From Thermovenabulum gondwanense (GTDB lineage: Bacteria > Bacillota > Thermosediminibacteria > Thermosediminibacterales > Thermosediminibacteraceae), in assembly GCF_001601575.1 (NCBI RefSeq), contig NZ_LOHZ01000023.1, positions 62,001 through 126,000 of the forward strand: 64,000 nt of DNA, in the 5' to 3' direction. Shown here piece by piece: positions 51,998 to 59,541 of this stretch; the stretch's first letter is position 1, and every line of letters starts with the position of its first letter. Both the position numbers and the translations under genes were made by a program. The notes beneath the pieces were generated by a model. The model was not told where the DNA came from and did not search any database. It saw only the letters and a list, made by a program, of their open reading frames with translations.

Positions 51998-52450
51998 TTA
52001 CGGTAAACTTATATTAATTAATTTTTCAAATATATACCAAACTGAAAATGTAAATAATACTGAAACTATAATATTTGTTACCCACTTTTCTTTGCCATTA
52101 ATCATAAAAAGAATAAAACTTAAGAATAAAATAGTCGAAATAATAAACCCAATTTTATCAAAAAGTATAGCATATATTATAGATGCAATTATTGTCCCGA
52201 TTATAAGTTTAATATAGCCTTTATCTTTTTCGTCTATTGCCTCTTTTTTACTTTCGGAAATAATTTTCGTACTCTTTTCTACAATAACTACTATTACTCC
52301 TATTAAAATCATCAAAACACCAAGGCTAAGTGGAAAATATAATGGAGCCATCGGATTACCAATGGATGCCTTAGGAAGGCTCAATGCTTTGTAAGTGTAT
52401 AAAAGTCCTAAAATTATTGCACTTAGTCCGGTAACCATATCCTTTTTCAT
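51998..52450 (-). CDS. tctB: Tripartite tricarboxylate transporter small permease (TctB)
   Basis: Membrane protein of 150 residues with four predicted helices, standard for TctB. The ATG at 52450 follows GGGGTG at 8 bp; the upstream GTG at 52459 overlaps that site. It lies 15 bp before tctA. Confidence 0.88.
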   Translation of the reverse strand: MKKDMVTGLSAIILGLLYTYKALSLPKASIGNPMAPLYFPLSLGVLMILIGVIVVIVEKSTKIISESKKEAIDEKDKGYIKLIIGTIIASIIYAILFDKIGFIISTILFLSFILFMINGKEKWVTNIIVSVLFTFSVWYIFEKLINISLP

Positions 52451-52512
52451 GATTATCACACCCCTTTTTTAAAGCGCTCCGCAGGCTAAAAACCTGCGGA
52501 GCAAGCTAATCA

Positions 52513-53535
52513 TTACTGTCCTTTGTACATTTCAATTTCCTTTAATATTTCCTTATAGCTTTCGTTGGTCTTTTCTAAAAATGCTTTAAATTCTTCGCTT
52601 CCCATAAATGCTTTTGTCCAACCGTATTTTTTAACCATTTCATCCCATTCGGGAGTATTTACCATTTTTGATAAGGCATCCGTTAAATACTTTACTGCAT
52701 AATCCGGCATCTCTGGCGGACCAAAAAGCCCTCTCCAGTTAATAAATTCTGCATTTATTCCCTGTTCTTTTAAAGTGGGAACCTGAGATAAAGGCCCTTC
52801 TTTTATTCTTTCGGGTGCCGTTACCGCGAGCACTTTAATATCACCACTCTGCATTGGCCCTACCACTTCGGCCATTCCCGTTGATAAAAGGTCGATATGA
52901 CCGCCCATCAAGGCTGCGAGGTGTTCCCCGCCCTGGAAAGAAATGTATTGTATGTCCTTCAAGTTTTCAACCCCAGCAGCTTTTGCCGCGGCTAAAAATT
53001 GTATGTGGTCCATGCTGCCGGGTGAAGAAACGCCGCCGATTTTTACGCTTTTGGGGTCCTTTTTGAGGGCTTCCATAACTTCGTTAATACTATTAAATTT
53101 TGAATTTTTAGGCACCGCAAAAGCACCGTAATCGTGTATTAACATTGCAAGTGGAGTTAAATCTTTATACGAATATTGGGTTTGTCCGGTAAGATTAATT
53201 AATAATAGAGGCGGTGAAAATACTATCACCTCATACGGGTCTCCTTTTTTCTCCTGCATGTAAGCGAGCCCTACAGCACCGCCACCACCGGGTTTATTCA
53301 CCACCGGCATGGGCTGGGTGATTAATTTAGTGTCCTGAAGCACCTTCGCCACTGTTCTTATGGTAGTATCCCAACCGCCGCCCGGTCCTGCGGGAGCAAC
53401 AAATTCAAAGGGTTTTGTGGGATAATTTACCTGCTTGTTTTGAGACGATTTATTCGACGAACACCCTGCAGTTAATAACAACATCAAAATCAGCATGGCG
53501 CTTAAATAAAAATAGCTTTTTCGCATTTTTTTCAT
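52513..53535 (-). CDS. tctC: Tripartite tricarboxylate transporter binding lipoprotein (TctC/Bug)
   Basis: Binding protein of 340 residues. The lipoprotein signal ends LLTAGC near residue 25. The mature part follows the Bug fold: YPTKPFEFVAPAGPGGGWDT, NKPGGGGAVGLAYM, GGVSSPGSMDH and DLLSTGMAEV. It captures a carboxylic acid outside the cell for TctAB. It is preceded by the DUF4387 gene on the same strand. Confidence 0.94.
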   Translation of the reverse strand: MKKMRKSYFYLSAMLILMLLLTAGCSSNKSSQNKQVNYPTKPFEFVAPAGPGGGWDTTIRTVAKVLQDTKLITQPMPVVNKPGGGGAVGLAYMQEKKGDPYEVIVFSPPLLLINLTGQTQYSYKDLTPLAMLIHDYGAFAVPKNSKFNSINEVMEALKKDPKSVKIGGVSSPGSMDHIQFLAAAKAAGVENLKDIQYISFQGGEHLAALMGGHIDLLSTGMAEVVGPMQSGDIKVLAVTAPERIKEGPLSQVPTLKEQGINAEFINWRGLFGPPEMPDYAVKYLTDALSKMVNTPEWDEMVKKYGWTKAFMGSEEFKAFLEKTNESYKEILKEIEMYKGQ

Positions 53536-53602
53536 TTTGATTCCTCCTTCTCTGATTTTAATTTAATTTTTTTGGTTTTATGTAGTTTATCTCACCTCCC
53601 TT

Positions 53603-53926
53603 TTATTCCCACGGAACTTCTACAAACATCAAAGGAATATGCTGCTGCGCTGCGTGCATATCGGTTTCTCCTACGGTGCCCTGCGGTCTTAGCCGAGGTA
53701 TGGTGATTTTTATTGCATTGGCAGCATCAAAATAAACGAAGGTGATTATTTTTTCCCTGTCTATGTTGTAAATCCTGGATATTAAATCCTCATTAATTAT
53801 TCCCAAACCCTTTATTTTTTCATAATCCTCTTTATTTTTAAATATGATGTCCAGAGTCATTTCAAAAGGCCCCGAATTTTTGCTCCTTAGGACTTTTGCT
53901 ATATCCTTTAGATAAACCTTTTTCAT
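53603..53926 (-). CDS. DUF4387 family protein
   Basis: Protein of 107 residues. The family pattern DIAKVLRSKNSGPFEMTLDI, FDAANAIKITIPR and TDMHAAQQHIPLM is clear. DUF4387 is regularly the partner of AtuA/DUF1446, as here with 2 bp between the genes, and is thought to be part of the same unknown hydroxyacid or terpenoid-acid pathway. Confidence 0.87.
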   Translation of the reverse strand: MKKVYLKDIAKVLRSKNSGPFEMTLDIIFKNKEDYEKIKGLGIINEDLISRIYNIDREKIITFVYFDAANAIKITIPRLRPQGTVGETDMHAAQQHIPLMFVEVPWE

Positions 53927-53928
53927 TT

Positions 53929-55296
53929 TTACACCTCCAAATACTTAAACCTAATAACTTCCAAGGGGTCTTCCACTTCTAACAGGTGGTAAACGTTAAA
54001 TTCGCACACAATGCCCAGCGGTATTTCTAAAGGTGTAAAGGGAAATGCAATATTGCCCGCAGTAGCAATTCTTCCTTCATAAGGAGAGTGCAACATCTCG
54101 GTTCTTGCTCTCGAACAAATTGCTGTGGCTAATTCCTGGGTGGGAGCCGTTACTTCCAATATCACGCAAAGTTCCAGCGGTTTAAAATCCTTTACAGGTT
54201 CAAATTCCCCCATTACCCCGTTCTTACCGTACAGGTGGAAAATCATTTTATAGCTATCCTTGGGAATCTCGCTAAAATACTCTTCCACGTCTTTTTTAAC
54301 CCTTTCGATAATTTCATCCATATGTTCTATTTCGATAGGATCCCTTACCCCAGCTATGAAAATGCTCCTGTAACCTACCTTCTTTGCTCCTTCAAGTTTC
54401 AGGGTATATTTTTCTGAAGGTATAAATTTACTCCCAGTTACCCTTACGCTTCTTTCATCCATCTGTTCGAATTTAGTGTTGGAAAGGTCTGTTATACCTC
54501 CAGGCCCCGGAAGGAGAAAGGGGTGGGTTTTTTCATACAGGGTATGAGCGGCTACCGAAGCAACCGTGCACCTTTCCGCAGGGTTTAAAGGTTCAACTAT
54601 AAAATGATCCTTTCTTAATATTCCAAAAATGTTCTTCCCCGCAGGTTCCGCACATATTGCACCGCATTCCATAATTTTACCCATATGCCAGCAAAGTCCG
54701 GGGTCAAATCCTTCCAATATTCCGAGTGCGGCTATCGGAACCGGATCATAGGTCCTCCCCGATACGATTACGTCTATTTCCCTTTGCTCTCTTAATACTT
54801 TTAAATACGGCTCAACTCCCATTTGAGCGACAATGGTGGTAGCCTTATCAATTTCTTCCTCCGTTAATTCAGGGACAGGCCCGCACGGACTTATTTTCCC
54901 TTCCTTCAATTTGCTTTTTAAATACGACTTGTCAACATTGCTGTAAATAGCTGCAATCTTGAAATGATAACCTTTTTCCCTCGCTATACCTTTTATTATT
55001 TCTAAAAATTCATCCACATGCTGATCGCTGCCATCTCCCCCGGCGGAGCTGATGAACACCGGGATCTTTTTCTCATAACAAGCTTCGAGCATCAAAGAAA
55101 TGTCCTTAATATAAGCTTCCCTCGAGCAGGTCATGGCTCCCGTTCCCAATTTATGAGGACCGCTATCGGTAGAGCCGGAATCGATGGCGATAACATCTGG
55201 ATTTCGACTTAAACCCTCCCTGAACCATTTTACGGGGAAACCGTAACCCAGCATCCCCGCAGGAGTTAATACCCTTATTTCCTCTTTCATCTCCAA
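53929..55296 (-). CDS. AtuA-like (DUF1446) catabolic protein
   Basis: Protein of 455 residues with family motifs IDSGSTDSGPHKLGTGAM, FISSAGGDGSDQHVDEF, SGRTYDPVPIAALGI and MECGAICAEP. AtuA was named for acyclic terpene use in Pseudomonas, but most homologues lie beside transporters of unknown carboxylates. The operon with a Tct transporter and an FCD regulator suggests catabolism of an imported organic acid. The exact reaction is unknown. Confidence 0.9.
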   Translation of the reverse strand: MEMKEEIRVLTPAGMLGYGFPVKWFREGLSRNPDVIAIDSGSTDSGPHKLGTGAMTCSREAYIKDISLMLEACYEKKIPVFISSAGGDGSDQHVDEFLEIIKGIAREKGYHFKIAAIYSNVDKSYLKSKLKEGKISPCGPVPELTEEEIDKATTIVAQMGVEPYLKVLREQREIDVIVSGRTYDPVPIAALGILEGFDPGLCWHMGKIMECGAICAEPAGKNIFGILRKDHFIVEPLNPAERCTVASVAAHTLYEKTHPFLLPGPGGITDLSNTKFEQMDERSVRVTGSKFIPSEKYTLKLEGAKKVGYRSIFIAGVRDPIEIEHMDEIIERVKKDVEEYFSEIPKDSYKMIFHLYGKNGVMGEFEPVKDFKPLELCVILEVTAPTQELATAICSRARTEMLHSPYEGRIATAGNIAFPFTPLEIPLGIVCEFNVYHLLEVEDPLEVIRFKYLEV

Positions 55297-55338
55297 CCAT
55301 CTCCTTCAAAACTTGATTTTTTTAAAAAATTCTGTATT

Positions 55339-55352
55339 GGATACGGGATGCA
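55339..55352. promoter_or_regulatory. Operator-like site 1 of the FCD regulator
   Basis: GGATACGGGATGCA lies between the regulator stop and atuA. With its flanks (ATTG and CAAT) it forms a near-palindrome of 19 bp. The core GGATACGGGAT recurs at 56059 in front of the regulator gene. Confidence 0.5.
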
Positions 55353-55370
55353 ATTTGTGATTAAAAAAAA

Positions 55371-56033
55371 TTAAAAATTTGCTAAAAATGCCTCCAAAGC
55401 ACCCTGCAAGTGCTCTTGAACCAGGGATTGGGCTCGATTTGCATCCCTTCTTATAATCGCATCTATTATTTCATCGTGTTCTTTGAGCGCCGAAAGTCTC
55501 CTTTCCTTTTTCGACATTGTTACAACCCTGAAGCGCTCTAAATACTCCCTGTAGGTGTTTATTAAATTGATAAGCCTGGGCATCCTACAGGATTCTACCA
55601 GTACTTTATTAAATTCCCTTAATAGTTCAAATAGCTTTTCCGTATCCTCCTCTTTCGCAACTTCTTTCATTTTTTCATTTAAATTTTTTAACTTTTCAAT
55701 CTCCTTTTCGGTAATATTTTGGACTGTAAACGATATGGCAAGGGCCTCCAAGGACTTTCTTATCGAATATATCTCTATTACGTCCTCTTTGCTGAATCCT
55801 TTTACCACCACGCCTTTTCTCGGAAGATGAACGACCAGGCCCTCGGTTTCCAATTTTCTTAAAGCTTCTCTAACCGGAGTTCTGCTTACTTTCAGCTTTT
55901 CGGCTAAATCTTTTTCTACAAGCCTTTCTCCTTCTTTTAATTCTCCGCTGAATATCATTTTCCGAATATGTTCATAAATTAACTCTCGAATTGGTTTTAA
56001 ATTTGAAAACTCTAATTCCATGGTATGCTCCAA
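55371..56033 (-). CDS. GntR-family regulator, FadR/FCD type
   Basis: Regulator of 220 residues. The winged helix (IREYIRKM-type helix, VEKDLAEKLKVSRTPVREAL, LETEGLVVHLPRKGVVV) is followed by an all-helical FCD effector domain, which often binds organic acids through a metal (E, H residues in LKEHDEIIDAIIRRD). It is upstream of atuA-DUF4387-tctCBA and is the probable controller. The start is either TTG 56033 (AGGTG 5 bp upstream) or ATG 56021 (GGAG 6 bp upstream). Confidence 0.9.
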   Translation of the reverse strand: MEHTMELEFSNLKPIRELIYEHIRKMIFSGELKEGERLVEKDLAEKLKVSRTPVREALRKLETEGLVVHLPRKGVVVKGFSKEDVIEIYSIRKSLEALAISFTVQNITEKEIEKLKNLNEKMKEVAKEEDTEKLFELLREFNKVLVESCRMPRLINLINTYREYLERFRVVTMSKKERRLSALKEHDEIIDAIIRRDANRAQSLVQEHLQGALEAFLANF

Positions 56034-56058
56034 AATATCACCTCATTAAAAGGATTTG

Positions 56059-56072
56059 GGATACGGGATACA
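56059..56072. promoter_or_regulatory. Operator-like site 2 of the FCD regulator
   Basis: GGATACGGGATACA, identical to site 1 in 13 of 14 bases, lies about 26 bp upstream of the regulator start. The pair suggests autoregulation plus control of the downstream operon. Confidence 0.5.
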
Positions 56073-56184
56073 TTTTTAATTTAATTTATAATATTCTTCC
56101 TCTTTTTAAAAATTCCTCCTTTAAATTTTTTATTTTTAATAAAAAATATCGACAAAATTAGACAGATATAAATTAACAGCTTTT

Positions 56185-56260
56185 GGCAGTGTAAAATTTA
56201 AGTGGGTGAGAGGAAGGAAAAAGGGATAAAAACATAGAAAAAAAGACCTCTCCGCCCAAA
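56185..56260 (+). repeat. 75-bp direct repeat, copy 1 (IS end)
   Basis: The segment starting GGCAGTGTAAAATTTAAG and ending CTCTCCGCCCAAA matches 62943-63017 with one substitution and one single-base length difference. Copy 2 leads into an ISLre2-like transposase remnant, so the repeat is best read as the left end of that element. Here it is cut off and joined to an IS21-like fragment. Confidence 0.85.
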
Positions 56261-56268
56261 GCCTTTTA

Positions 56269-56409
56269 AGCTTCAGCGGCGTAAGGTATGGCGTTCCCTG
56301 GCAGTATAGCGGAAAAGAGGTGGTTGTAAGGGACAAAAACGGCAAAATCGAAATCCTCTACAACGGGGAATTAATATTGCTCTGTAACCCTTATTTATCC
56401 ACTTTTTAG
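56269..56409 (+). pseudogene. C-terminal fragment of an IS21-type transposase (IstA)
   Basis: The frame reads FSGVRYGVPWQYSGKEVVVR then DKNGKIEILYNGE and stops at 56409. This is the C-terminal beta domain seen in IS21-family IstA proteins. The catalytic core is missing. It abuts the left IS end at 56185-56260, which shows mosaic decay. Confidence 0.7.
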
Positions 56410-56427
56410 CTATTTCGACTTTGTCGG

Positions 56428-56739
56428 TTACCGAGGGTTTACCCTATCTCTCAGTTCTCTTATTATTGCAAGTTCAAGCTCCTTTTCTCCTAAAAGTTTC
56501 TTTAGGGTATTATTTTCTCTGCTTACGTCTTCTAATCTTTTTTCTATCTCCAGAATACGTTTTTCTTCGTTCCTGTGCAACGGCTTTACTGATCCTCTTT
56601 TTCTGATGCTTCGTATCCACCCATGAATGGTGTTAGATGAGATATTATGCCTGAGAGCTACCAGGGATACGTTACCTACTTCCTGACATTCCTTCAACAG
56701 TTGCTCTTTAAATTCTTCGGTATATTGTTTCTTTATCAT
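56428..56739 (-). mobile_element. IS3-family transposase OrfA, orphan
   Basis: Protein of 103 residues. It has the HTH start (KKQYTEEFKEQLLKECQEVG, NISSNTIHGWIRS) and a leucine-zipper tail typical of IS3 OrfA. No OrfB follows; downstream DNA is the IS21-like fragment. The ATG at 56739 follows AGGGGG. The element cannot transpose by itself. Confidence 0.82.
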
Positions 56740-56789
56740 TTGAATCAACCCCCTGTTGTTATATTATCACTTACACGGGTTTTCTCCAA

Positions 56790-57306
56790 GGATGTTAGGG
56801 GGCTATATAGATACCAACGACCGTCCCGTCTTTTTGGGCAATGGGCATATACATCGTAAAGAAATCCTTTTCTAAAACCTTAGCAATATTCAATTACGTC
56901 TGTCTAATTTAATAACGGTGTCAACGACATTTTGTGCATCGGTAGTGCCAATTTTTCTTTCTCCGTTTTCGATAACGGTAGTCGCAACTCTTTTATCCAT
57001 TAAGAAAATCGAACAATCCATACCGGTCAAAGATTTAATTCTATCTGGCAAAATATGATTATCGTTTATAACGAAATCACCTTTTTTAAGGATATTCCCA
57101 TCGATATGCCAATCCCCCGGGTACATATTGTCCGCAAGTTCGTTAGCCAAGCTCATAGTAACCTTAAACTTATCCTGAACCAAAGGAATAGCTAAAAACA
57201 AAAAAATTAATAACAGTAACGATAATTAAAATAGAGAAGACTGCCATAAAAAAATTATTTTAGATTTAAGCGAATTGAGTTTAAAAGTAGGTTTGACTAA
57301 TTTCAC
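56790..57306 (-). pseudogene. Broken methyl-accepting chemotaxis protein, N-terminal part
   Basis: Three reading frames in succession give one receptor-like protein: KLVKPTFKLNSLKSKIIF (start GTG 57306), then a membrane helix MAVFSILIIVTVINFFV, then a Cache domain (SLANELADNMYPGDWHIDGN, GMDCSIFLMDKRVATTVIE), then after another shift KVLEKDFFTMYMPIAQKDGT. It ends at a stop near 56790 with no HAMP or signalling domain. At least three frameshifts and a truncation make it non-functional. Confidence 0.8.
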
Positions 57307-57480
57307 TTAAACGTGCCCCCTTTAATATAAAAAAATATATTTAGCATTAATTATATAATAAATAACTCATAATTTTCGACAAATATTTACAATAAACCGT
57401 TATAAAAAATAAATAAGCTCCAGAAAAACAACTGGAGCCTTTATATTTATTATATTTTAAAAATTACTCAAAAAATTGCT

Positions 57481-57509
57481 TTGACTACATGTATAGTATA
57501 TTCTATAAT
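57481..57509 (+). promoter_or_regulatory. Promoter of tiny-ORF cassette 1
   Basis: TTGACT, 17-bp spacer, TATAAT. Transcription should start near 57516, directly at the segment that pairs with the 3' region of the cassette. Confidence 0.8.
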
Positions 57510-57577
57510 AAAAACGGTGATGTGGAAGAATTTCCCTCCGTTTCTCGGTCTTTGACGCCGAGAAAGGAGGTGATAAA

Positions 57578-57655
57578 ATGACAACAGCCGAAATACTTCT
57601 ATTACTACATCTTGTAGTAGATATAATTGGAATAGCATTACAGCAAAAAAAATAG
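57578..57655 (+). CDS. 25-aa hydrophobic peptide, toxin-like (cassette 1)
   Basis: MTTAEILLLLHLVVDIIGIA followed by LQQKK. It is a single membrane-spanning helix with a basic end, the usual shape of type I toxins such as the holin-like toxin family. A perfect AAAGGAGGTG lies 7 bp before the ATG but is sequestered in a hairpin. Membrane insertion is expected; toxicity is inference. Confidence 0.65.
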   Translation: MTTAEILLLLHLVVDIIGIALQQKK

Positions 57656-57763
57656 CCTTATTAAAGGCATAAGATAAGTAAAAATCCGTGCTAAATTTTT
57701 AGAAAAAAACATCGCCTAACGTCAAAACCGGAAAACGGAACAAAAATTCGACCACATCGCTGG

Positions 57764-57797
57764 TTACCCTTCGGTATCTGCCAATACCGAAGGGTAA
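57764..57797. terminator. Terminator of cassette 1
   Basis: TTACCCTTCGGTAT pairs perfectly with ATACCGAAGGGTAA over a 6-nt loop. The following T tract is short (TTTATTT). Confidence 0.75.
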
Positions 57798-58048
57798 TTT
57801 ATTTGCATTAGTTAATATCATTAATATTATTGTCAATTACATAATATACTATTCAATCAAAAAATACAATTCCCCTATACCAAAAAAATTTTTAAAAAAT
57901 AATTAATAACACACGCTTATAAGCTAAATTGTCGCAAAAACATAAAAACTGAAATAGTAAAATAAAATTAGATAAACTGCAACAGGGGGCACTTATATTA
58001 TCATGCTCCAAAAAACAAAAAATTATACAAGACAAGAAAAGATTTTTG

Positions 58049-58077
58049 TTGAATATAAAAATAAAGAATTTTATAAT
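58049..58077 (+). promoter_or_regulatory. Promoter of tiny-ORF cassette 2
   Basis: TTGAAT, 17-bp spacer, TATAAT, the same geometry as cassette 1. The start would fall at the leader segment GATGGTGTGG. Confidence 0.78.
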
Positions 58078-58083
58078 AAAACC

Positions 58084-58358
58084 GATGGTGTGGGAGAATT
58101 TACCTCCGAATCCCTGTCTTCTGGCGGGGGAAAGGAGGTGAAGCCATGACAATAATCGAACTACTTATTTTGATCCAGCTTGTAATAATGATTATTGTTT
58201 AGCAGCACAAAAAAAATAAGCCTCCTATAAGGCAAAATATAGAATAATATATAGATAGTCTCCTTGCTCATACTACCCGTCAAAGACAGGAACGGAATAA
58301 AAATTCATTAAAACCACACCATCATTACTCTCCAGTATTCCCCTATGCTGGAGAGTAA
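58084..58358 (+). ncRNA. Transcript of cassette 2: paralogous toxin-like mRNA
   Basis: The layout equals cassette 1. The ribosome site GGAGG (58134-58138) faces CCTCC (58103-58107) in a hairpin. The 3' part pairs with the leader: AAGACAGG (58283-58290) with CCTGTCTT (58113-58120), CGGA with TCCG, AAATTC (58301-58306) with GAATTT (58096-58101), CCACACCATC (58314-58323) with GATGGTGTGG (58084-58093). It ends in the stem TTACTCTCCAG/CTGGAGAGTAA (58325-58358). Confidence 0.6.
58146..58202 (+). CDS. 18-aa hydrophobic peptide, toxin-like (cassette 2)
   Basis: MTIIELLILIQLVIMIIV. It shares the MT-xx-E-LL start with the cassette 1 peptide but lacks the basic tail, so it may be a shortened or decayed copy. 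AAAGGAGGTG lies 7 bp before the ATG. Confidence 0.55.
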   Translation: MTIIELLILIQLVIMIIV

Positions 58359-58509
58359 CTTTTATCGTAAATATTATTTTCCCATAAAAAATTATATACC
58401 ATCTAACAAAATATTATACCAATAGTGGTAAAAAAACAAGTGCTTATCTAATTATGGTTAAAAACGCACGTTATAAAACCAAAAATAAAAAAAGAAAGGA
58501 AAAATAAAA

Positions 58510-59409
58510 ATGACGGCAAAAATAATAAGACAGAGCAGGAAGGCAAAAGAAGAATTTTACAAAAGAATAAAAGAAAAAATAGAGCAGGAAAAAGCAAAAA
58601 TGAACAAAAAAATAGACGAAAAACTGCCGAAGTGGATAACATGGGCGGTGAAGCCTTTGGTAAACCTGAATTACAACATGACACAGAACAAGAACAGCGA
58701 AAGAGGAGACAGCGGAGAATTAGGGGCAGCATTGAGCTTTCTGCTAATGCTCCCCAATAGCTGGAGGGTAGCAAACGACATAGTGATAGAGGCCGAAGTG
58801 GACGAATACGCACAGATAGACCACATCATATTAGGGCCGCCGGGAATATTCTTGGTAGAAACAAAAAACTGGGACGGGGCATACATAGGCTTTAACGATC
58901 GTTGGAAAAGAAAAGAAGGAGATAGGTGGATGCCGTGCAAGAGTCCCACGGAGCAGAACAAATACCACAAAAAAGTATTTGCAAAATGGCTGAAATGTCA
59001 AAATCTGGATACAACAATAATTATAGAAGATGTGATAATACCGGTCGTTCTTATGACGAACTGCAAATGGCTGAAGGTTAAGGACTGTTCATTGCCCGTA
59101 TTTGAAAGCGGACTTGCGTTGAGCCTGTACCTGAAAAGAAAAACAAAAGAAGGGGAAAGGCTGACAAAAGAGCAGATAGAAGCGGTAGCGAAGGCAATAG
59201 AAGAAGCGGAACCAATAGCAATGAAATACGGCATAGAAGAAATAGAAGTAAAAAAGACGAGGGAAGGAAAAGAGTATATAAGGGTAAAAGGTGAAAAAGA
59301 AAAGGCGGAAGAAATCAGGCGTCTGTATAGTCTAATGGGCATAGCGGTAAATGAGGTGTATAAGGACAAATTCAATGACGGGTGGTGGTATTTTACGAAA
59401 ATACAATAA
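58510..59409 (+). CDS. NERD-domain protein
   Basis: Protein of 299 residues. After a basic helical N-terminus (1-60), the nuclease-related domain spans about 62-175 with GDSGELGAALSF, AQIDHIILGPPGIFLVETKN and WDGAYIG; the acidic/ETK residues of the PD-(D/E)XK-like core are present. The C-terminal part (about 215-299) is helical then compact. NERD proteins are suspected nucleic-acid enzymes, often on plasmids and islands. It is monocistronic with AGAAAGGAA before the ATG. It sits in accessory DNA. Confidence 0.85.
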   Translation: MTAKIIRQSRKAKEEFYKRIKEKIEQEKAKMNKKIDEKLPKWITWAVKPLVNLNYNMTQNKNSERGDSGELGAALSFLLMLPNSWRVANDIVIEAEVDEYAQIDHIILGPPGIFLVETKNWDGAYIGFNDRWKRKEGDRWMPCKSPTEQNKYHKKVFAKWLKCQNLDTTIIIEDVIIPVVLMTNCKWLKVKDCSLPVFESGLALSLYLKRKTKEGERLTKEQIEAVAKAIEEAEPIAMKYGIEEIEVKKTREGKEYIRVKGEKEKAEEIRRLYSLMGIAVNEVYKDKFNDGWWYFTKIQ

Positions 59410-59423
59410 TTATCCAAATAAAA

Positions 59424-59464
59424 AAACACTTACAGAAACTTTTTACATTTCTGCAAGTGTTTTT
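59424..59464 (+). terminator. Terminator after the NERD gene
   Basis: AAACACTTACAGAAA pairs with TTTCTGCAAGTGTTT (one mismatch) over about 10 nt, with T-rich flank. Confidence 0.8.
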
Positions 59465-59541
59465 AAAATTAAATAAGGGGGGTATGCCAAGTGTTTTTAA
59501 ATTAAGAAGGGTATGGAATTATGTGAAAGGGTAAAAACTTT

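Larger units (their letters stand above)
57516..57800 (+). ncRNA. Transcript of cassette 1: type I toxin-like mRNA with self-complementary ends
   Basis: The leader hides its ribosome site in a hairpin (CCTCC-G-TTTCTCGG with CCGAGAAA-GGAGG, 57535-57570). The 3' part (57720-57758) is complementary to the leader in register: CGTCAAA with TTTGACG, ACCG with CGGT, AAACGGA with TCCGTTT, AAATTC with GAATTT, CCACATC with GATGTGG. A 14-bp terminator stem ends the unit (57764-57797). Pairing of the 3' part with the left arm of the hairpin would release the ribosome site. Cassette 2 preserves the scheme with changed bases. Confidence 0.6.

Noticed and set aside
57892-58152. 86-residue minus-strand frame over the second cassette's leader.
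   Set aside because: No ribosome site, and it runs antisense through a promoter, a hairpin and A/T-rich DNA; judged a chance frame.
58448-58813. 121-residue minus-strand frame opposite the NERD gene.
   Set aside because: Low-complexity S/L/F-rich shadow of a K/E-rich gene.
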